Below, piece by piece: positions 37,262 to 49,701 of a stretch of 64,000 bases of DNA. The stretch is from Toxoplasma gondii ME49. Taxonomy: Eukaryota > Apicomplexa > Conoidasida > Eucoccidiorida > Sarcocystidae. How positions within the stretch are numbered: the stretch's first letter is position 1; each line of letters begins with the position of its first letter. The position numbers were made by a program, and so were the translations under genes. The stretch covers positions 248,001 to 312,000 of the forward strand of contig NC_031479.1 of NCBI RefSeq assembly GCF_000006565.2, in the 5' to 3' direction. The notes beneath the pieces were generated by a model that worked only from the letters and a program-made list of their open reading frames with translations, ran no database searches and was not told where the DNA came from.

Positions 37262-40200
37262 AATTCATCGTGTTTCATGTAGGTAAAAATATATGTACGG
37301 GGCTCATATAATTTCATGTGCATGCAAAAACCGATGTGTGGAAAGACACAGAACCAAACCTTTTTTTTTGAAAATTTGATTTTAGAAGGACTCAAAAAGA
37401 CGTATGGCTTTCCAGCCATGGCAATCAGAGCTAGAGTCGACAGGTAGCACGAACGATGACGCCACATCTGGGAAGAAAGACGGGATGGATCGAGATTCCG
37501 GGAGAAAGACTCTGTTTTCCCGTTTTTCGTCGCACACATGTGTTTCCCACGCAGCACTGTTGTAGCTGCTTGCACTAGTTGATTCTTAGACCTTGCGCGA
37601 GTGCATTCCAAGCACGGTAAACGAATGTGCCTCTCACCGTGAGAGGCTGAGACTCGCACGTCGGAGTTAGTCTGAGCTATAGTGAACGGAAGTAAGAGAG
37701 CCGCATGTTGGGTACAGTGTCTGGCCTTGCGATTAGCCAATGTTCACCCAAGACGTCCTGAGAAGAATACGCCATCGTCAGTCTGAAAAGTGCTCACGTC
37801 AGGTTTGTCTCATGAAGTCCCAACGTGTCTGTATCAGGGCCTTCCGAAAAAGTGAAAGTCACTCCACCGCATTTGATGGTCTAAGAATGTGAAGACACAC
37901 TTGTTTTCTTTTCGATGTTTGCTTTGAATGAGTCATTGTTGTTCGACCGTAAGCCTGTATGACGCTGCTGCTGGCAAATGCTCGCACCTGCCTCAAGTGC
38001 ACTGGACATCCTGGCCAGTCAGCGATAGTTACGGGGTGAACTTGTGAAGAGCTTTAACCAGTTACGTGGGTTCCGAGAGTCGCGGCTCTACGCTGCATCG
38101 ATGCCGGTACGAAAAGTTGTCCCTCTCAGACGGGACCGATACATTTATGTTTGTCGTTCAGCCTGCATGGGCCAGCTGTACACGCAATGGGATGACTGCA
38201 GTAAGTCGTGTTGTGTGGCCGCAACTAGACAAGTACACGTGAGGCGGGCAGGGCGGCAGAAAGGCGCAGGGATTCTGTGTGGGATCATAGAGCGAACGCT
38301 AGCTTCATTCGAAATCCAGTGACTGAACCTGATCCGAAGCGCTTACAGGACACCAAACCAGCAGCGTACAGCATGGCGCCTGGACGGGTCCTCTTGTAGG
38401 GTAGCGTCGTGAATAAAAACAACGAAAACACTATGCCCGCCTAGAACGATTTTGCCGCTGCTGGTTGCTGTAGTGTCATTCAGGGCTGTCACGAAAAAAA
38501 GCAGATGACATTTACTCGATTTACTCATTACACTTCGAGCTCAAACTCAAGGGAATAGCAACGTCCTCTCCGATGAAAACAATCAGCGACGAAGTGGCAA
38601 CCACTTGGAAGCGAATACGTACCGCTGTCGTGCCCATTCTAAGCGGAGTTATCTGCAAAAACAGCACGATGGCCGCGCGCTGGCCTGCAGTATTAAGTTG
38701 TGGACGATCTTTCAACGTTATCCATATGTAGATGCATGAAATAACTGCCAACGCATGTATTTGAGGCACAGCGGCGCAGTCAGGAGGTGTGAGTGTGGAA
38801 AAAAAAAACGGGGTGGTTCTGGATGGACTAGTCCCATGCTCACAGCGCATCGAATGCCATAATGCATGCTGAGGTCGAAGACACCGGTTCAGTGCAGGGG
38901 TGTGAAGGAAATCGAGCAGTAGAGTGCGGCAGATCGAACAGGTTGTGTTTCCACAATCTTCACCGTTGTAATAATGTTCTACAAGAAAAGATAGTGCCTC
39001 CTTTACTTTGCTGTGTTAGGGACACCGGACTGGGAAACGGCAACTGCAGAACTTCCGTACGGGCGCATTATCTTGTATGCGTTGAATTCAGGGGACGGGG
39101 AAATAGCATACAACAGGCATATTTCTGAACGCTGAGTGTCATTTCAGAAGCACACCTCACAGACCTCGCGCGAGTTGACGCTGTGAGTGGCGGCAAATGC
39201 TAAGCATTACAGTCTATTCGCATGCATGTGTGACTCCATCTACGTGTCACAAATACAGGATGGTGTGCGTACATACGTGCACAGATGAGGGTCTAGAGAT
39301 TTTCATTTGAATCTGTCTCGAGGTCACCCGGGAGCAAACGCCACCTCACAGGGGGTTGCGTCGACAAATATTCAACTTTTGACTGTTTTAGACGAACCGA
39401 TGCATGGTTACGTCTCTGGTATACCGGAAGGTCGAATTCTTTTCGTCAGTGAGAGCTCTGACCGTCAGTTATCTTCGATGTGGCACTCCGTACTGACCAT
39501 AAAAACTGAAGATAAGATTCGGCTAACTCCGATGCTCGGGGTTATCCCCGCCAAAAATATACGAACGGTTTGGGTAAATCCGATCCTTGGTCAAATGTCT
39601 TCTTTTGCGGGTATTCGTGAAGGTTTTCTCCCGTGCTCACTTGCACGTTGAAAATAACAAGTCGTTTGATAGCCCTGAAGGTCGAGCACACAACGCGGGT
39701 TTGCTTGGTGGAATTTCCGTTCCTTGCTGCTCCGGCTCATTTCATTGACAGCGAACGCCGCGTACGGATGAGAGTGTCCCATTTTCTTTTCTCGTTCATG
39801 TTTCCATTGTTTTTTGTCGATCTCATATTCAGTGGATCTCCTACTCTGTAAGTCTTGGTTATGGATCGACGCTGTGGCATCGGTTTGTTGTTGGCGGCGT
39901 TGCAATGCAACTTTCCTCCCGGGAACGTTGCTCACTGCTTCATTCCCTCTTCTTCCGTCATCACCGTTCCATGTTTCTCCTTTGTTCCAACTGTTTCTTC
40001 GTTTTTTTTGCTGAAATGTGCGAACGCGCTCATACCAGCACAGAAGCACCAAGGTCGCGGTTCGGGGGCGCTGCTGCTTGAACAGCGGTGCTCCGCTCTC
40101 AGTGGTATGCGGTGTGCATTGGCTTCCTGGTGTTGTAGTTGTCGGGGTTTTTCGCTCCTTTCCACAAACTTTCCTCCCGGTTACTGATGGGAGCGGACCT

Positions 40201-42596
40201 AACGAATGACATTGCGCTGTCATCTGCGCTGTTGTCGACGCGGTAGATTGTGCCGCCCTCAGCGGTCGGCAGCTGGAACCTCCAAGACGCAAAGAGGCGA
40301 ACGCGTGCAACTCATACTCCCAGAGTAGGGTAGAGATCCCATGGCTGTCAGTCGAACAAGTGGAAAAAAGAAAAGGTATATGGAGCAATGAGATAACAAA
40401 TTGTGTGGAACAAAGGGGAGCGGGCGTCGAGCAAAAAAGAGGCTGGCGTGACACGGCAAGGGGTGGGTAGTGTTTGTGGCATGCGTTAACGTTTATTTTG
40501 TGCGACCGACCCACGCGAGTACTATTTCCAGCTTTTTATAATGTCCTCAGTCGCGTGTGTCCTCCTAATTTGTCCGCCAAAGTTACTCGGTCGTGTTCTC
40601 CGTTTCTTTGTCCCCAAGTGTTGTCGCCTTTCGGCTTGGTCATGGACAGAGTCCGCTTCTTCTTGGCGCTCCCACGGCGTCCGGTCTTCCTTTGATTCTG
40701 GCAAGGAACAACGCGGTACTTTGTCGTTGCTTTCGCCTCCTAGTTTTCCTTTTCTCTGCGGTCTGTCACGCCTGACTTTTCTGGCTGAACTCTGTGTTTT
40801 TGGCCGTCTCTGCGTGTGTCGTTTCCTTTTCCTTGAGCATCGACGGCTGATGTCTTCTCGTCCGTGCCTCGAATTTCCTTTTTGATCAGCGGCACCCTTT
40901 TCTTTCGCTTGTCGACAGTGTCCGTCTTTTGTCGTCCGCTTGTCATGTCGGGTTTCCCTTTCGTTCCGCTTTCTCCGTCCCGTTGCTTTCCCTAGGATTC
41001 CGGAAACCGTCAACAGTTCTTTTCTGCCTTCTCTCGACTCCTTTCTTTGTCCTGCTGCTTCTTGAAAAAACCCTGCACGTTGTTTTGCCCTGGGTTTCTG
41101 GGCGCAGTCTCTTTTATTATCCTTGTCGAGTCTTCCCTTTCGTCGTTCGTCGAACGCGACGCTTGCTTTCACTAGACACGAGTTTCAATGCTAAAGTGAA
41201 AACGGTTTTGCGCTGTCTGGCAATTCGGAGCCGTTTTTCCAAAACCTTTTCTCCATCGTATGTTCCTTGCTTCTTTGTTAAAGGGTAACACCCATTTGCC
41301 TTCTTCATCTCTTTCGACTACTATTCGTTTCCACATTTTCTGCCTCAAACTTTGTGGCTTCTTCCGGAGGCGCACTGTACCCTCACCTGGTATTCCCGTG
41401 GGTGTTCAGTGCGCGCTAGTTGAGACAAAAGGGGGACAAGCCCCTTGCCATGAGGAGAGACAAGATTTACCTGTCCGCAGCACAAAGTGAAACATGAACA
41501 CTCGTGACCTGTGAAGAATTGCTTACCCGGTGCTGGCTGCCTTCTTCCCTGTGTCTGCATCTCTGCAAGCACACTTGTCTGTCTCTCTCTGTCGCTCCGC
41601 TGCTGCTTTCCAGAGGCATGTTGCCGTGTCCATTGTTTCTCAGTTTCACCGCTGTCGTGTCTCTCGTTCTCCGTTGCGAGTCTCAAGTAAAGACAAAGTG
41701 AAGTTCCCGTCCTCTCTTTCTGTCGTCCAGTGAACGACGAGAGGAAACGTCGGTGAAGGAGTTCTTCATCACGAGTTAGAAGAAGTAAAGGTACACAACT
41801 CGTCGCTGTTGAAGAAACGAAACTGTCCTCCGCTTCGCACCCGTCACACAGAGAATGCATCTCCCGCGGGGAAGGACGGCCACCGCGCATGACGGTTGAC
41901 CTCCGGTCACGCCTGCGTCTTCCCGCTCGAGTGATTGCGGCTTTGGTGCATGCCCCGTAAAGAACTGTCTCTCCACAGATTCGTTCTGTCTCCCGCGTCA
42001 CCTGCTGTCCTGTGGTGACAGGCCTCTGTCTCTGTTTGTCCCTTGTTGCCAGTCTCTCCTTCAACCCCGGGACAGGCCTTCTGCTATCTCTATATCTCCG
42101 TATCTCCTGTCGCACATGCGACCCACGTCCACCTCCCCGTCTGTTTTCCCTTCTTCCTCTCCTTCCCCTTCTTTCTTCGTGTCTTCCTCTCCTGCTTCGT
42201 ATCCTTCTTCCTCGCCTTCGTTCCCCTCTTCTTCCTCCCCGTCGTTCCTCCCTTTTTTCGACTCTTCTTCGTTTTCTGCGTCACGCGTTTCGACTCTGTC
42301 CACGTGTCGTCTTTTCCCTCGTTCCTCGGCTGTCACTTCTTCCGACCGGATGCTCTCAGATTTTTCGGTGGAGAGAGTGTGTGCGGGGTGGACTGCGAGC
42401 GGGACTTCCTGGGTTTGTCTCAGACGTCGGCCGCGGCACCTCCCGAATGCTTCTTTTCGCTCGTCCGCCGCGACAGAGAAACCTGTTCGCGACGCGTCCG
42501 CCCTTCCCCTGGCCCTGCGCGCTGGCGGCGCCCGTCGTCTGCCGTCCGTTTCCGTCGTCTCGCGTCAGTTTCTCTCTTCTCGGAGTAGACAGATAG
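37262..42596. other. Long intergenic space upstream of the phosphatase
   Basis: No gene is supported across 5.3 kb. Minus-strand frames at 39591-40514, 40522-41172 and 41345-42115 are long only because the plus strand is T/C-rich, and none starts with ATG. A plus-strand frame at 39307-39651 starts without ATG. The pyrimidine-rich run from about 41990 to 42590 leads directly to the phosphatase ATG and is probably its 5' leader. Confidence 0.6.
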
Positions 42597-45012
42597 ATGA
42601 ACGAGATTCTTCCCTTCCTCTTTCTGGGAGGCCTCAAAGACGCGGAGAATCCTGCGGCCCTGGAGGCTGCAGGCGTTCGCGCGGTTGTCACCTGCTGCAC
42701 TTACCAGGAGTGCCCAAAGTACAGAGAGAGAGAAGGACTTGACTACTTCCGGGTCGACGTCGAAGACACTAGTCGAGAGCCCCTCCACCTCTACTTCGAA
42801 GAAGCCGGCCAGTTCATCGACCGCTATGTCAGTCGCCAACAGACTGTCCTCGTCCACTGCAAGTGAGTTGGAACTGCATCGCATCCACATAGTCATATGT
42901 GCATACGTATTTCGAAGTCCATAGTGAAACGATACGAGCCCAACACCAATAGGCAATTTGACACGTATTCAATCTGTAGTGGCGCGAAAAACACGGGTGG
43001 TGGACAACGGAAGCGAGGCGTTCGATCCTTGTGTTCGCGACGGCGGCAGCAACGTGTTTTCGTTGTGCGTCAAGGTCGTGGGCGCGCACCGCTTCTTGCC
43101 AGTATGTGCGGTGGTGTGCCTGGAGGCCTGAAGCCGAGGGGCTCTGACTCTCGCGGTCGTTGTTCTTCCACTTGGTAACCAAAGTGATGAGGGGGGAGGC
43201 CGAAACGCACTCAAAATACTGGAACATGTGTAACGGGGTACACGGGACTGGCTCCTCCCTCTGCGGGTTTATGTGGCCACCGCCGCGACGCTGTCGTGGT
43301 TGAGGCAAGGGAAACAGATGCCGCGGGACCGATTGCATGCACCGCTTACTTTTGTGTTTGTCCAGCGAAAAAGTGTAGAGAGAACGAAGCGAAGCTCAGA
43401 AACTGGGAGAGGAGTACTCAAAATATAGTTAATTACGTACCCGCGAAGTGGCTAAGGTTCACCCAACGCTCACCCTACTTGAAAATACCAGGTGGCACTG
43501 AGGCACTGACACGAATCGGGTGTATGTACACCCCACGTCGTCAGCTGTTTATGTTTGTATATACACATATATACTCGTTTTTAAGGACCCCAGCAGAGGC
43601 GTTCAGGCATATAGGCATGCTCGGGGGTGCGCCCCCCGACACATGTGGTGCGTACGGTCCTCGTTGGCCATGTGTTTTTCGGGCGTTCCTCGTTGTCTTG
43701 TAGCGTCAAATGTGATTCCTACTTTCAAATGCGTCTCTGAAGCAGTCGCCCGTTTCTCGAGTTCGCTGCTTTGCTCTGTTTTTCCTCTCCATTCTCAGAG
43801 CTGGAGTTTCGCGGTCGGCGTCCGTTGTCCTTTCTTATCTGATTGGGTGCAAGGTAAGGAAATTCACAGACTCTGTCGAGAACGAGTTGTGCAACTGAAG
43901 TTTTCCCTCAAACGTCTGGTGCACGTTTTCTGGAAGAGTCTGCGTGGAACTGATCCGAAGGTTTTTCATCGTTTCCTGCTTCTGACTCCTTAAATCCTTC
44001 ATCAATAATCGTATCTAAACAGTTCATCAATGTGTATTTGTTAGATGCCATTCGGTGATTTTCAACGGAGAAATTCTCGTTTGCGGGGCTGCTGTGTGTG
44101 CGTCCATTCCGGTTGCCGAAGCATGATCTACCACTGATTTGTAATGAGCGACGAAGAGTGTGGCTGCAAGTTTTCTCTCGCTGTTAATACGAGTGATAAC
44201 AGTAATCCATATGTTATGGGCAGAACATAACCGATGTAGAATAACCTTCATGTCGTAGGATATGGAGATCCGACACTTTTAGATGCCTCTTCTTCCAAAT
44301 AGATTTCATGGAAAACTTAAAATTCGCATGTTTGATTGACATTTAGCGGCACCTTAATTGGTAATGCATTGATGTAATTGTCGTACAAGCACTCAGCTAA
44401 TTGTTGAGAGATACTCACGAGCCCTGCGCGTTGTTCCCTGTTCTCCAGCAACGAATATATCCAATTGAAACGTGTCTGTTTCACCCCTGTGTTTCGTGGT
44501 TCACCGGTCTTGGGTTTGTTGTCGAAATGAAGGACTCTTTCCGTCTCATCTCTATCTGTAGGGCCACTTTTTCTCACATTCGTCTCGGTCACTCTAAGTG
44601 TTCCTATATATGCATATATCTGTAAGCGTGTGTCGCTGTAGGAATGGAATACATACACGTACGTGCATCCATATATATATATATATAGATATGTGCATAT
44701 GAATCTATACATGAACATCTAGTCTCATCCAGCATGGGTTCGCAGAATCTAGCGCGGCAGGAGTACGGGTCTGAATCGGCACGCCTTTTTGTGTTTGCGC
44801 CTTTGTGTTTGCAGAAGTTTGCACTGCAGGAGGCCTTTTTCCACGTTTTGACGAAGCGCGCATGCATTTGCCCCAACATTGGCTTCATGGAGCAGCTGTG
44901 CGCGTACGAAAGAGAGATGCGAGACCACTGCTCTGTGTGTATGTTCAAGTACACAGACTGGTACACGGCCGACTGTTCGTACCGCCCCGCGATTCCTGAT
45001 TTAGAACCGTGA
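42597..45012 (+). CDS. Atypical dual-specificity protein phosphatase (3 exons)
   Basis: A small cysteine-based phosphatase of the DSP fold, expected to dephosphorylate Ser/Thr/Tyr residues or another phosphomonoester. Exons are 42597-42862, 43799-43853 and 44815-45012; 519 nt encode 172 aa plus TGA. The N-terminus ILPFLFLGGLKDA is the typical strand-turn opening of atypical DSPs. VDVEDTSREPLHLYF supplies the likely general acid (Asp57). The signature HCKAGVSRSA spans the exon 1/2 junction, giving catalytic Cys88 and Arg94 in C-x5-R. Exon 2 continues SVVLSYLIG, and exon 3 starts KFALQEAFFHVLTKR, the usual helix after the P-loop. It then ends in a Cys-rich tail (CICPN, HCSVCMFKYTDWY) unlike common DSPs. 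The start is fixed by an in-frame TAG immediately before the ATG. There is no targeting signal or extra domain. The substrate cannot be told from sequence. Confidence 0.9.
44671..44687. repeat. (AT)n microsatellite in phosphatase intron 2
   Basis: A short pure AT run lies in the intron before the last exon of the dual-specificity phosphatase gene. Confidence 0.8.
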
Positions 45013-47714
45013 AAATGAAAAAAAAGCAAACAGAGAAGAGGTGGAAGATCCAGATATGTTCAAACCTGGCTGCCGCGGTGACCCATGGTGTTGTGGGGCG
45101 TCGCATGTCGCTCTAGCGCACCCGTGACAGCTGACAAAGCGGAGAAGAGGCAGCTGGTGACGTGGTTGAAGCACAAAGAAGCATGCAGAAGTTAACAAGG
45201 CACAAACGTGACGAACAATCAGTGGCGACTTGCGGGTGGTCGGCGTCCGCTTCGCAGCGAACAAGCGGGATGAAATGCAGACGCGGTTTTCCTTCCGCAG
45301 AAAAATGTGGTTTCCCAAGGAGGGAAATGTGGCACTTAGTCGCAAGTCAAGATGAAGGGGAGAGCTTCTGGGAGGAGACTAACGAGTGACGAAAACGGAA
45401 CTGGGATGCGTTTTTTTCTAGTTGGGTGCCACGCACGGAGGGAGTTGGTAACTCTAAGAGATGGGTGCAGTCTAGTTTAAACGCACGCTCGTTACGAGCG
45501 TAAGGAACAGAGGGACAAGCTGAGGAGCGGTGAAGACGAAACTACAACGGGAGCGAACTCAATGGAGAGGGAAAAGCTCCTTTCCTCCAACGGGTTAGTT
45601 CACGTAAAGAGGGGTACACAGACTCACATACACTTGTAACGTCTGCTGGGTATGTGGCTGTATAGACGCGGGTGTATCTTCGACCAGCGAGGCACTCGTC
45701 TCACATTTCTTCGTAAACACATGTATTTGCGTGTCTGCGAACGCAAAGCTGGAGTGGGGACAGCAGCGTTTTCAGGTGTCTTGTTTGCGCCGTGAGTTCT
45801 ACGTGATCTATTACGTTGTATTAACGTACACAAATTTGCATCTCACAGCAGACGAAACGTCTGGCCTCACGAGGGCTGCAGACAGTTGGCTGTAGTATTA
45901 TGGACGTTTCTTGGAGCGGCACACATGACCCAAATTGCCACTGTAGAACAGCTCACTGCCGCTCGCTAGACAAGCATAGCTTTTCCATGTTTTTGCGCAT
46001 CTTCGTGTCAACCTTTAAGCACTCTCCGTTCCTCGAGGTCTTCTTGTCTCCGTTTTTTATGGTTCCTCTATTATGTTTCCAACTCTCTTTTGACCTCCGC
46101 GGTCGTCTCCTACCTCCTTTCTCTACCCTGACACACCTCGCTCACTTCTTAATGCCGTTTTTTGCAGCAGGAAATTTTCTGCTTCGCTGATCCCACCTCT
46201 TCCGTGTCTCCTTTCTCTATGGACAGACAGTGCGTGTGTTTATCTAACTGCGCGTGCGTCAAGACGGGGAAAACGTTCGCGACGCAGTAGCGAGACTGTT
46301 CAGGGACAGATACCACGGTTTCGCCTTTGGGCTTCCCGCCGCAACCTGTAAGATATTATCTGCTACAACGCTAAGCTGTGCTGAATCGGCAACAAATAAC
46401 CCTGGGGAGCAATCCACCTGGAAGGTTCCGCTGGAGCTTGACTTATGCGCGCGCTTATTATTGGCATCATTGTGGGCAACCTAGCTTTCTGACATGTCCC
46501 GTTGTTCCTGAAACACCGATGCTTTGTCGCTTAACTTTCGTAAATCAGTGTAAGAATCGACCCCATGCAATGCCTTCGCTGACAATTCGTAACTGTGCAT
46601 CTTAGTTGCCTGCGTGTGCCAATTCTTGTGCTGGCTCTTCTCGTACCACTTGGGTTCTTATGCGGGATATCGTCCAGCCAAGCTGGAAGTCAAACTGTAC
46701 GTCAACACCTGATGGATAGGATTTTGAGTTGTCTGTGGTTCCACTTCATTCCGTGGAGACGAAACTGGTGATTGGAGAAGGGCGCAGATTTACGACGCCA
46801 ATATAGTGGCTGGAAAACTGTATGGAACTGAATCTGGCAACGCAAAACGCTTCCCTTGGGGTAACACAAGCGACGCGTGCGAAGTCAGTATCGTTGAACG
46901 TCATGCAGACCACCACTGGGTCCGTTATGGTAGGACAGGAGGGATGGCTTGAGGACGGTGCTGCGATGACTGACAACAAACACGATTGCCAACTGTCGGT
47001 TGTACAATTCGTCCCTCTCGGCTCTATCAGTGTTAAACAGTGGTGGTGCGTGAGTGCACACTTTCCAGCAGCTGCGGTGTCGTTATGACATTGTCGGAAT
47101 CACATCGTCTACCCGAACAAGCATGTACCGCGCACTACAGAAAACAGGAATTCTCGCTTGAGTCCGAAGAATAGACAAAGAACAGGGCGACGCTGTCGAA
47201 ACTGCCTTGGGAATGCATTTAGAAACTAGCAGAAGTAATAAAATCCTTGGGGGTTCAGTGGCAAGTCGACGCCGATTAGAGACGGTAGGTTGCGTTAAAA
47301 AGTAATTCTCTATGCATGCGCGTACCTATCTATCTGTTGTATTCAGCTACTTCAAAGTTGGCTATGTTTATGCTTGTTTGGAGTACAATGGAGGACTGGC
47401 GAAGCGACAACAAGGCGCAGAACCTCCGAGCCTATCGGTAAGCGACACAACTTGTTGAGGTACACTGGGGTGCGCTCGATCACGTTGTTGATCTGTGGTG
47501 GAACTGGTGTGACCACCGAGGTTTTCGTGGCTAGCCTGGCAGGTTGGTGCTCTAGCATATGTTCGACTTTTCCACGAGATCGGAGAAGATCCACTGTTTT
47601 CTTTCTGGCTAGCTACAGAGGAAGCTTCCCCGTAACAAAAAAGACCTTTTATTTTTTTCGTGCGCTCACAGTTGTCAATCCTTGCCCTTTCAGGTCACGG
47701 CGCTTTTCATTACC
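45013..47714. other. Intergenic space upstream of the SRS antigen
   Basis: No complete gene was found. A 55-codon frame at 46604-46771 has a signal-peptide-like run but no ATG. The heptamer AGAGACG at 47278-47284, 431 bp before the SRS ATG, matches the WGAGACG element reported in Toxoplasma promoters. A 7-mer this short is expected by chance every few kb, so the match is weak. Confidence 0.55.
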
Positions 47715-48797
47715 ATGGCGGTGCCCCGAGAGATCTCTTGGACCCAATCACAACGCGAAATGCGCTTACAGATTCCGTATGGAAGACTTTTGACACGCCA
47801 GTCGACACTGTTTTTTGTGGCATTGCTCGCTGTAGTACTGCATGACAGTTTCGTTGCATTCCATGGCCATTTGTGTCATTTTGCTGAAGCGGCTGCCCAT
47901 CAGGGCAGTTGTACTTCCCAAGGGACCTCGTCACCAATGCAGGTATGCACGTGCAACGTTCCTGAGCAGGGGGAGACCAGCAACCACGCGGTGGTCGTGA
48001 GCGCTGAAAAGAACCAGCTCATGGCCAAGTGCGCCATCGGCACAGTTACTCTTCCGGTGGACTTAATGGAGAAGCAGGTAGTGTGTCCTGCAGGGATGAC
48101 GGATCCCCAAAGCTGTGTCAGTCCTTCGGGGACCATCCCCTTCGCCAGTCTTTTGTCAGGAGACGGAGCAAGTGCTGTGGCGTGGGTGGGAGACGAGGTG
48201 AACTACGCTGCTGTACTACAAGTTCCAAAACAGAATCTGCCTCCCGTTGACAAGGAATTCATTGTCGGATGTACTCAGGAAGGTAAAGGCCACTGTCTCC
48301 TTCATGTCACACTTTCCGCGCGGGCATCTTCCAAAGACAGTCAAACCGTTACGTGCGCCTACGGTAGTGCTAGTAATGCAGACGTTCACAGAGTGACAGT
48401 ATCACCAAAAGACCCAACGTTCACTCTTGACTGTAGCTCCGATGGAATTATGCAACCAGCAAGCTTCACTACAAGCTACTGCCCAGCTACCGGTCCACTA
48501 CAAGAAAACTGTGATGAAAAGTACGCAAGCATCTTACAAGGTTACAGTTCCAGTTGGTGGCAGGTTTCCCAAGCAGGAACAAGCAACAAAGCTGTACTCA
48601 CAATTCCGCATGATAATTTCCCTGAGGCTCAGAAAAAGGTGCTTGTTGGTTGCAAAGCTAGCACGGCCATCCCCAATTCGACTCTCTGTACAGTAGAGCT
48701 CACAATCACGAGCAGTAGTCCCAGTTCTGCGTGGTTTCTTTCCCTGAGTGTGACCATGACTTTGGCTGTAGCTGGGGCTGTTTCTTCCCTTGTGTAG
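47715..48797 (+). CDS. SRS (SAG1-related sequence) GPI-anchored surface antigen
   Basis: This is a member of the SRS superfamily of coccidian surface proteins, which coat the parasite, bind host glycans and are immunodominant (family knowledge). It is a single open frame of 360 aa ending in TAG. A hydrophobic leader lies at residues about 31-49. A second Met at residue 16 would give a more conventional signal peptide, so the true start is open. Domain 1 (about 60-200) has eight cysteines, including CTC, AKC, VVC, QSC, VGC and GHC. Domain 2 (about 205-335) has the standard six (VTC, LDC, SYC, ENC, VGC, TLC) with the family phrases VTVSPKDPTFTLDC and VLTIPHDNFPEAQKKVLVGC. A Ser-rich linker and hydrophobic tail (AWFLSLSVTMTLAVAGAV) fit a GPI-attachment signal. 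A pyrimidine-rich CCTTTCAG 23 bp before the ATG could be a 5' UTR intron acceptor. No second SRS copy is seen nearby, although the family often forms arrays. Confidence 0.93.
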   Translation: MAVPREISWTQSQREMRLQIPYGRLLTRQSTLFFVALLAVVLHDSFVAFHGHLCHFAEAAAHQGSCTSQGTSSPMQVCTCNVPEQGETSNHAVVVSAEKNQLMAKCAIGTVTLPVDLMEKQVVCPAGMTDPQSCVSPSGTIPFASLLSGDGASAVAWVGDEVNYAAVLQVPKQNLPPVDKEFIVGCTQEGKGHCLLHVTLSARASSKDSQTVTCAYGSASNADVHRVTVSPKDPTFTLDCSSDGIMQPASFTTSYCPATGPLQENCDEKYASILQGYSSSWWQVSQAGTSNKAVLTIPHDNFPEAQKKVLVGCKASTAIPNSTLCTVELTITSSSPSSAWFLSLSVTMTLAVAGAVSSLV

Positions 48798-49701
48798 GTC
48801 GCAGCACAGCGACCATGCGTGATGGCAATATGTGTGAGGAAGCAGTGCCGTGTACAGAATCAACGGCACCGTCGCTGCGTCATTCTCATGGTGTGGCGTT
48901 ACAAAAACGATATTAGAACACATTCATGTTTGACGCTCTTCCCAATACTTGGTTTCTGACAATTATGAGCGCTCTTTTCTCTAAGCGGTGGCAGTGCTGG
49001 CTTCAACGAACTCGCCCAACGCATTGCACCACTGTCATTTGAGCAGCACCAATGTTGGTGTCTGGAGGCAGATGTCCTTCAGCAGTGGAGGATCCTCACC
49101 CTGAAAATGGATCTCTCGGAATATCCACGACATTTTGTCAGAAGCACTTGCCAATCGAAATATCTCCGTTGGAACTTGGGCTATCGTAGAGAGACGGAGG
49201 CTGCGCTTCCACAAGTGGACATGGGAACTCTGAGTCCTCATACCCCCAAAGATCGAGCTTGTGCTAAAGCCCACTAGTTACATCCGATAGCACTTCTTCG
49301 GGACAGATTGAAAAAGCTTGTCGGGTCATTTTTGTACAATGACACTGTAGGAAGCAACTCTGAAGAATCCCGTGGTAGAACGATATCTGCACACGAGCAC
49401 GCAGCGCTTCGTGACTCCAGCCGAACTGCATCCCGTGTCTATCCTCGGGTGCGACGGTAACTATATGATAGAAGAGTACACAACGGCTCTGGTTTTAATG
49501 TGTCCGGCTTCTTGAAAAGACATGGTCCCGGAACGCTATCAGTTTTTGCTTGTCAAAGAAAACACGTATCTGAACGAAAACAGACAATAACTGTGCCGTG
49601 TGAAGAGAGCAAATGTTCTGTGCGAAACACGCAAAAAAAAATGTCAGGTGCCCCCTAACGCCGGAAGTTGTGAATTTTTTCCAAACTGGCAGTGGTTAAT
49701 C

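Noticed and set aside
39307..39651. 114-codon plus frame considered as a gene or as inserted mitochondrial DNA
   Set aside because: No ATG and no mitochondrial gene could be recognised. A search against the coccidian mitochondrial sequence blocks would decide it.
39591..42115. Three long minus-strand frames (307, 216 and 256 codons)
   Set aside because: None starts with ATG, and all are Arg/Lys/Glu-rich translations of T/C-rich plus-strand DNA leading to the phosphatase gene.
47278..47284. WGAGACG-type promoter heptamers (also at 5952, 27199 and, inverted, 26104 and 61245)
   Set aside because: Their frequency is close to the chance expectation for a degenerate 7-mer on both strands, so they are not listed as regulatory features.
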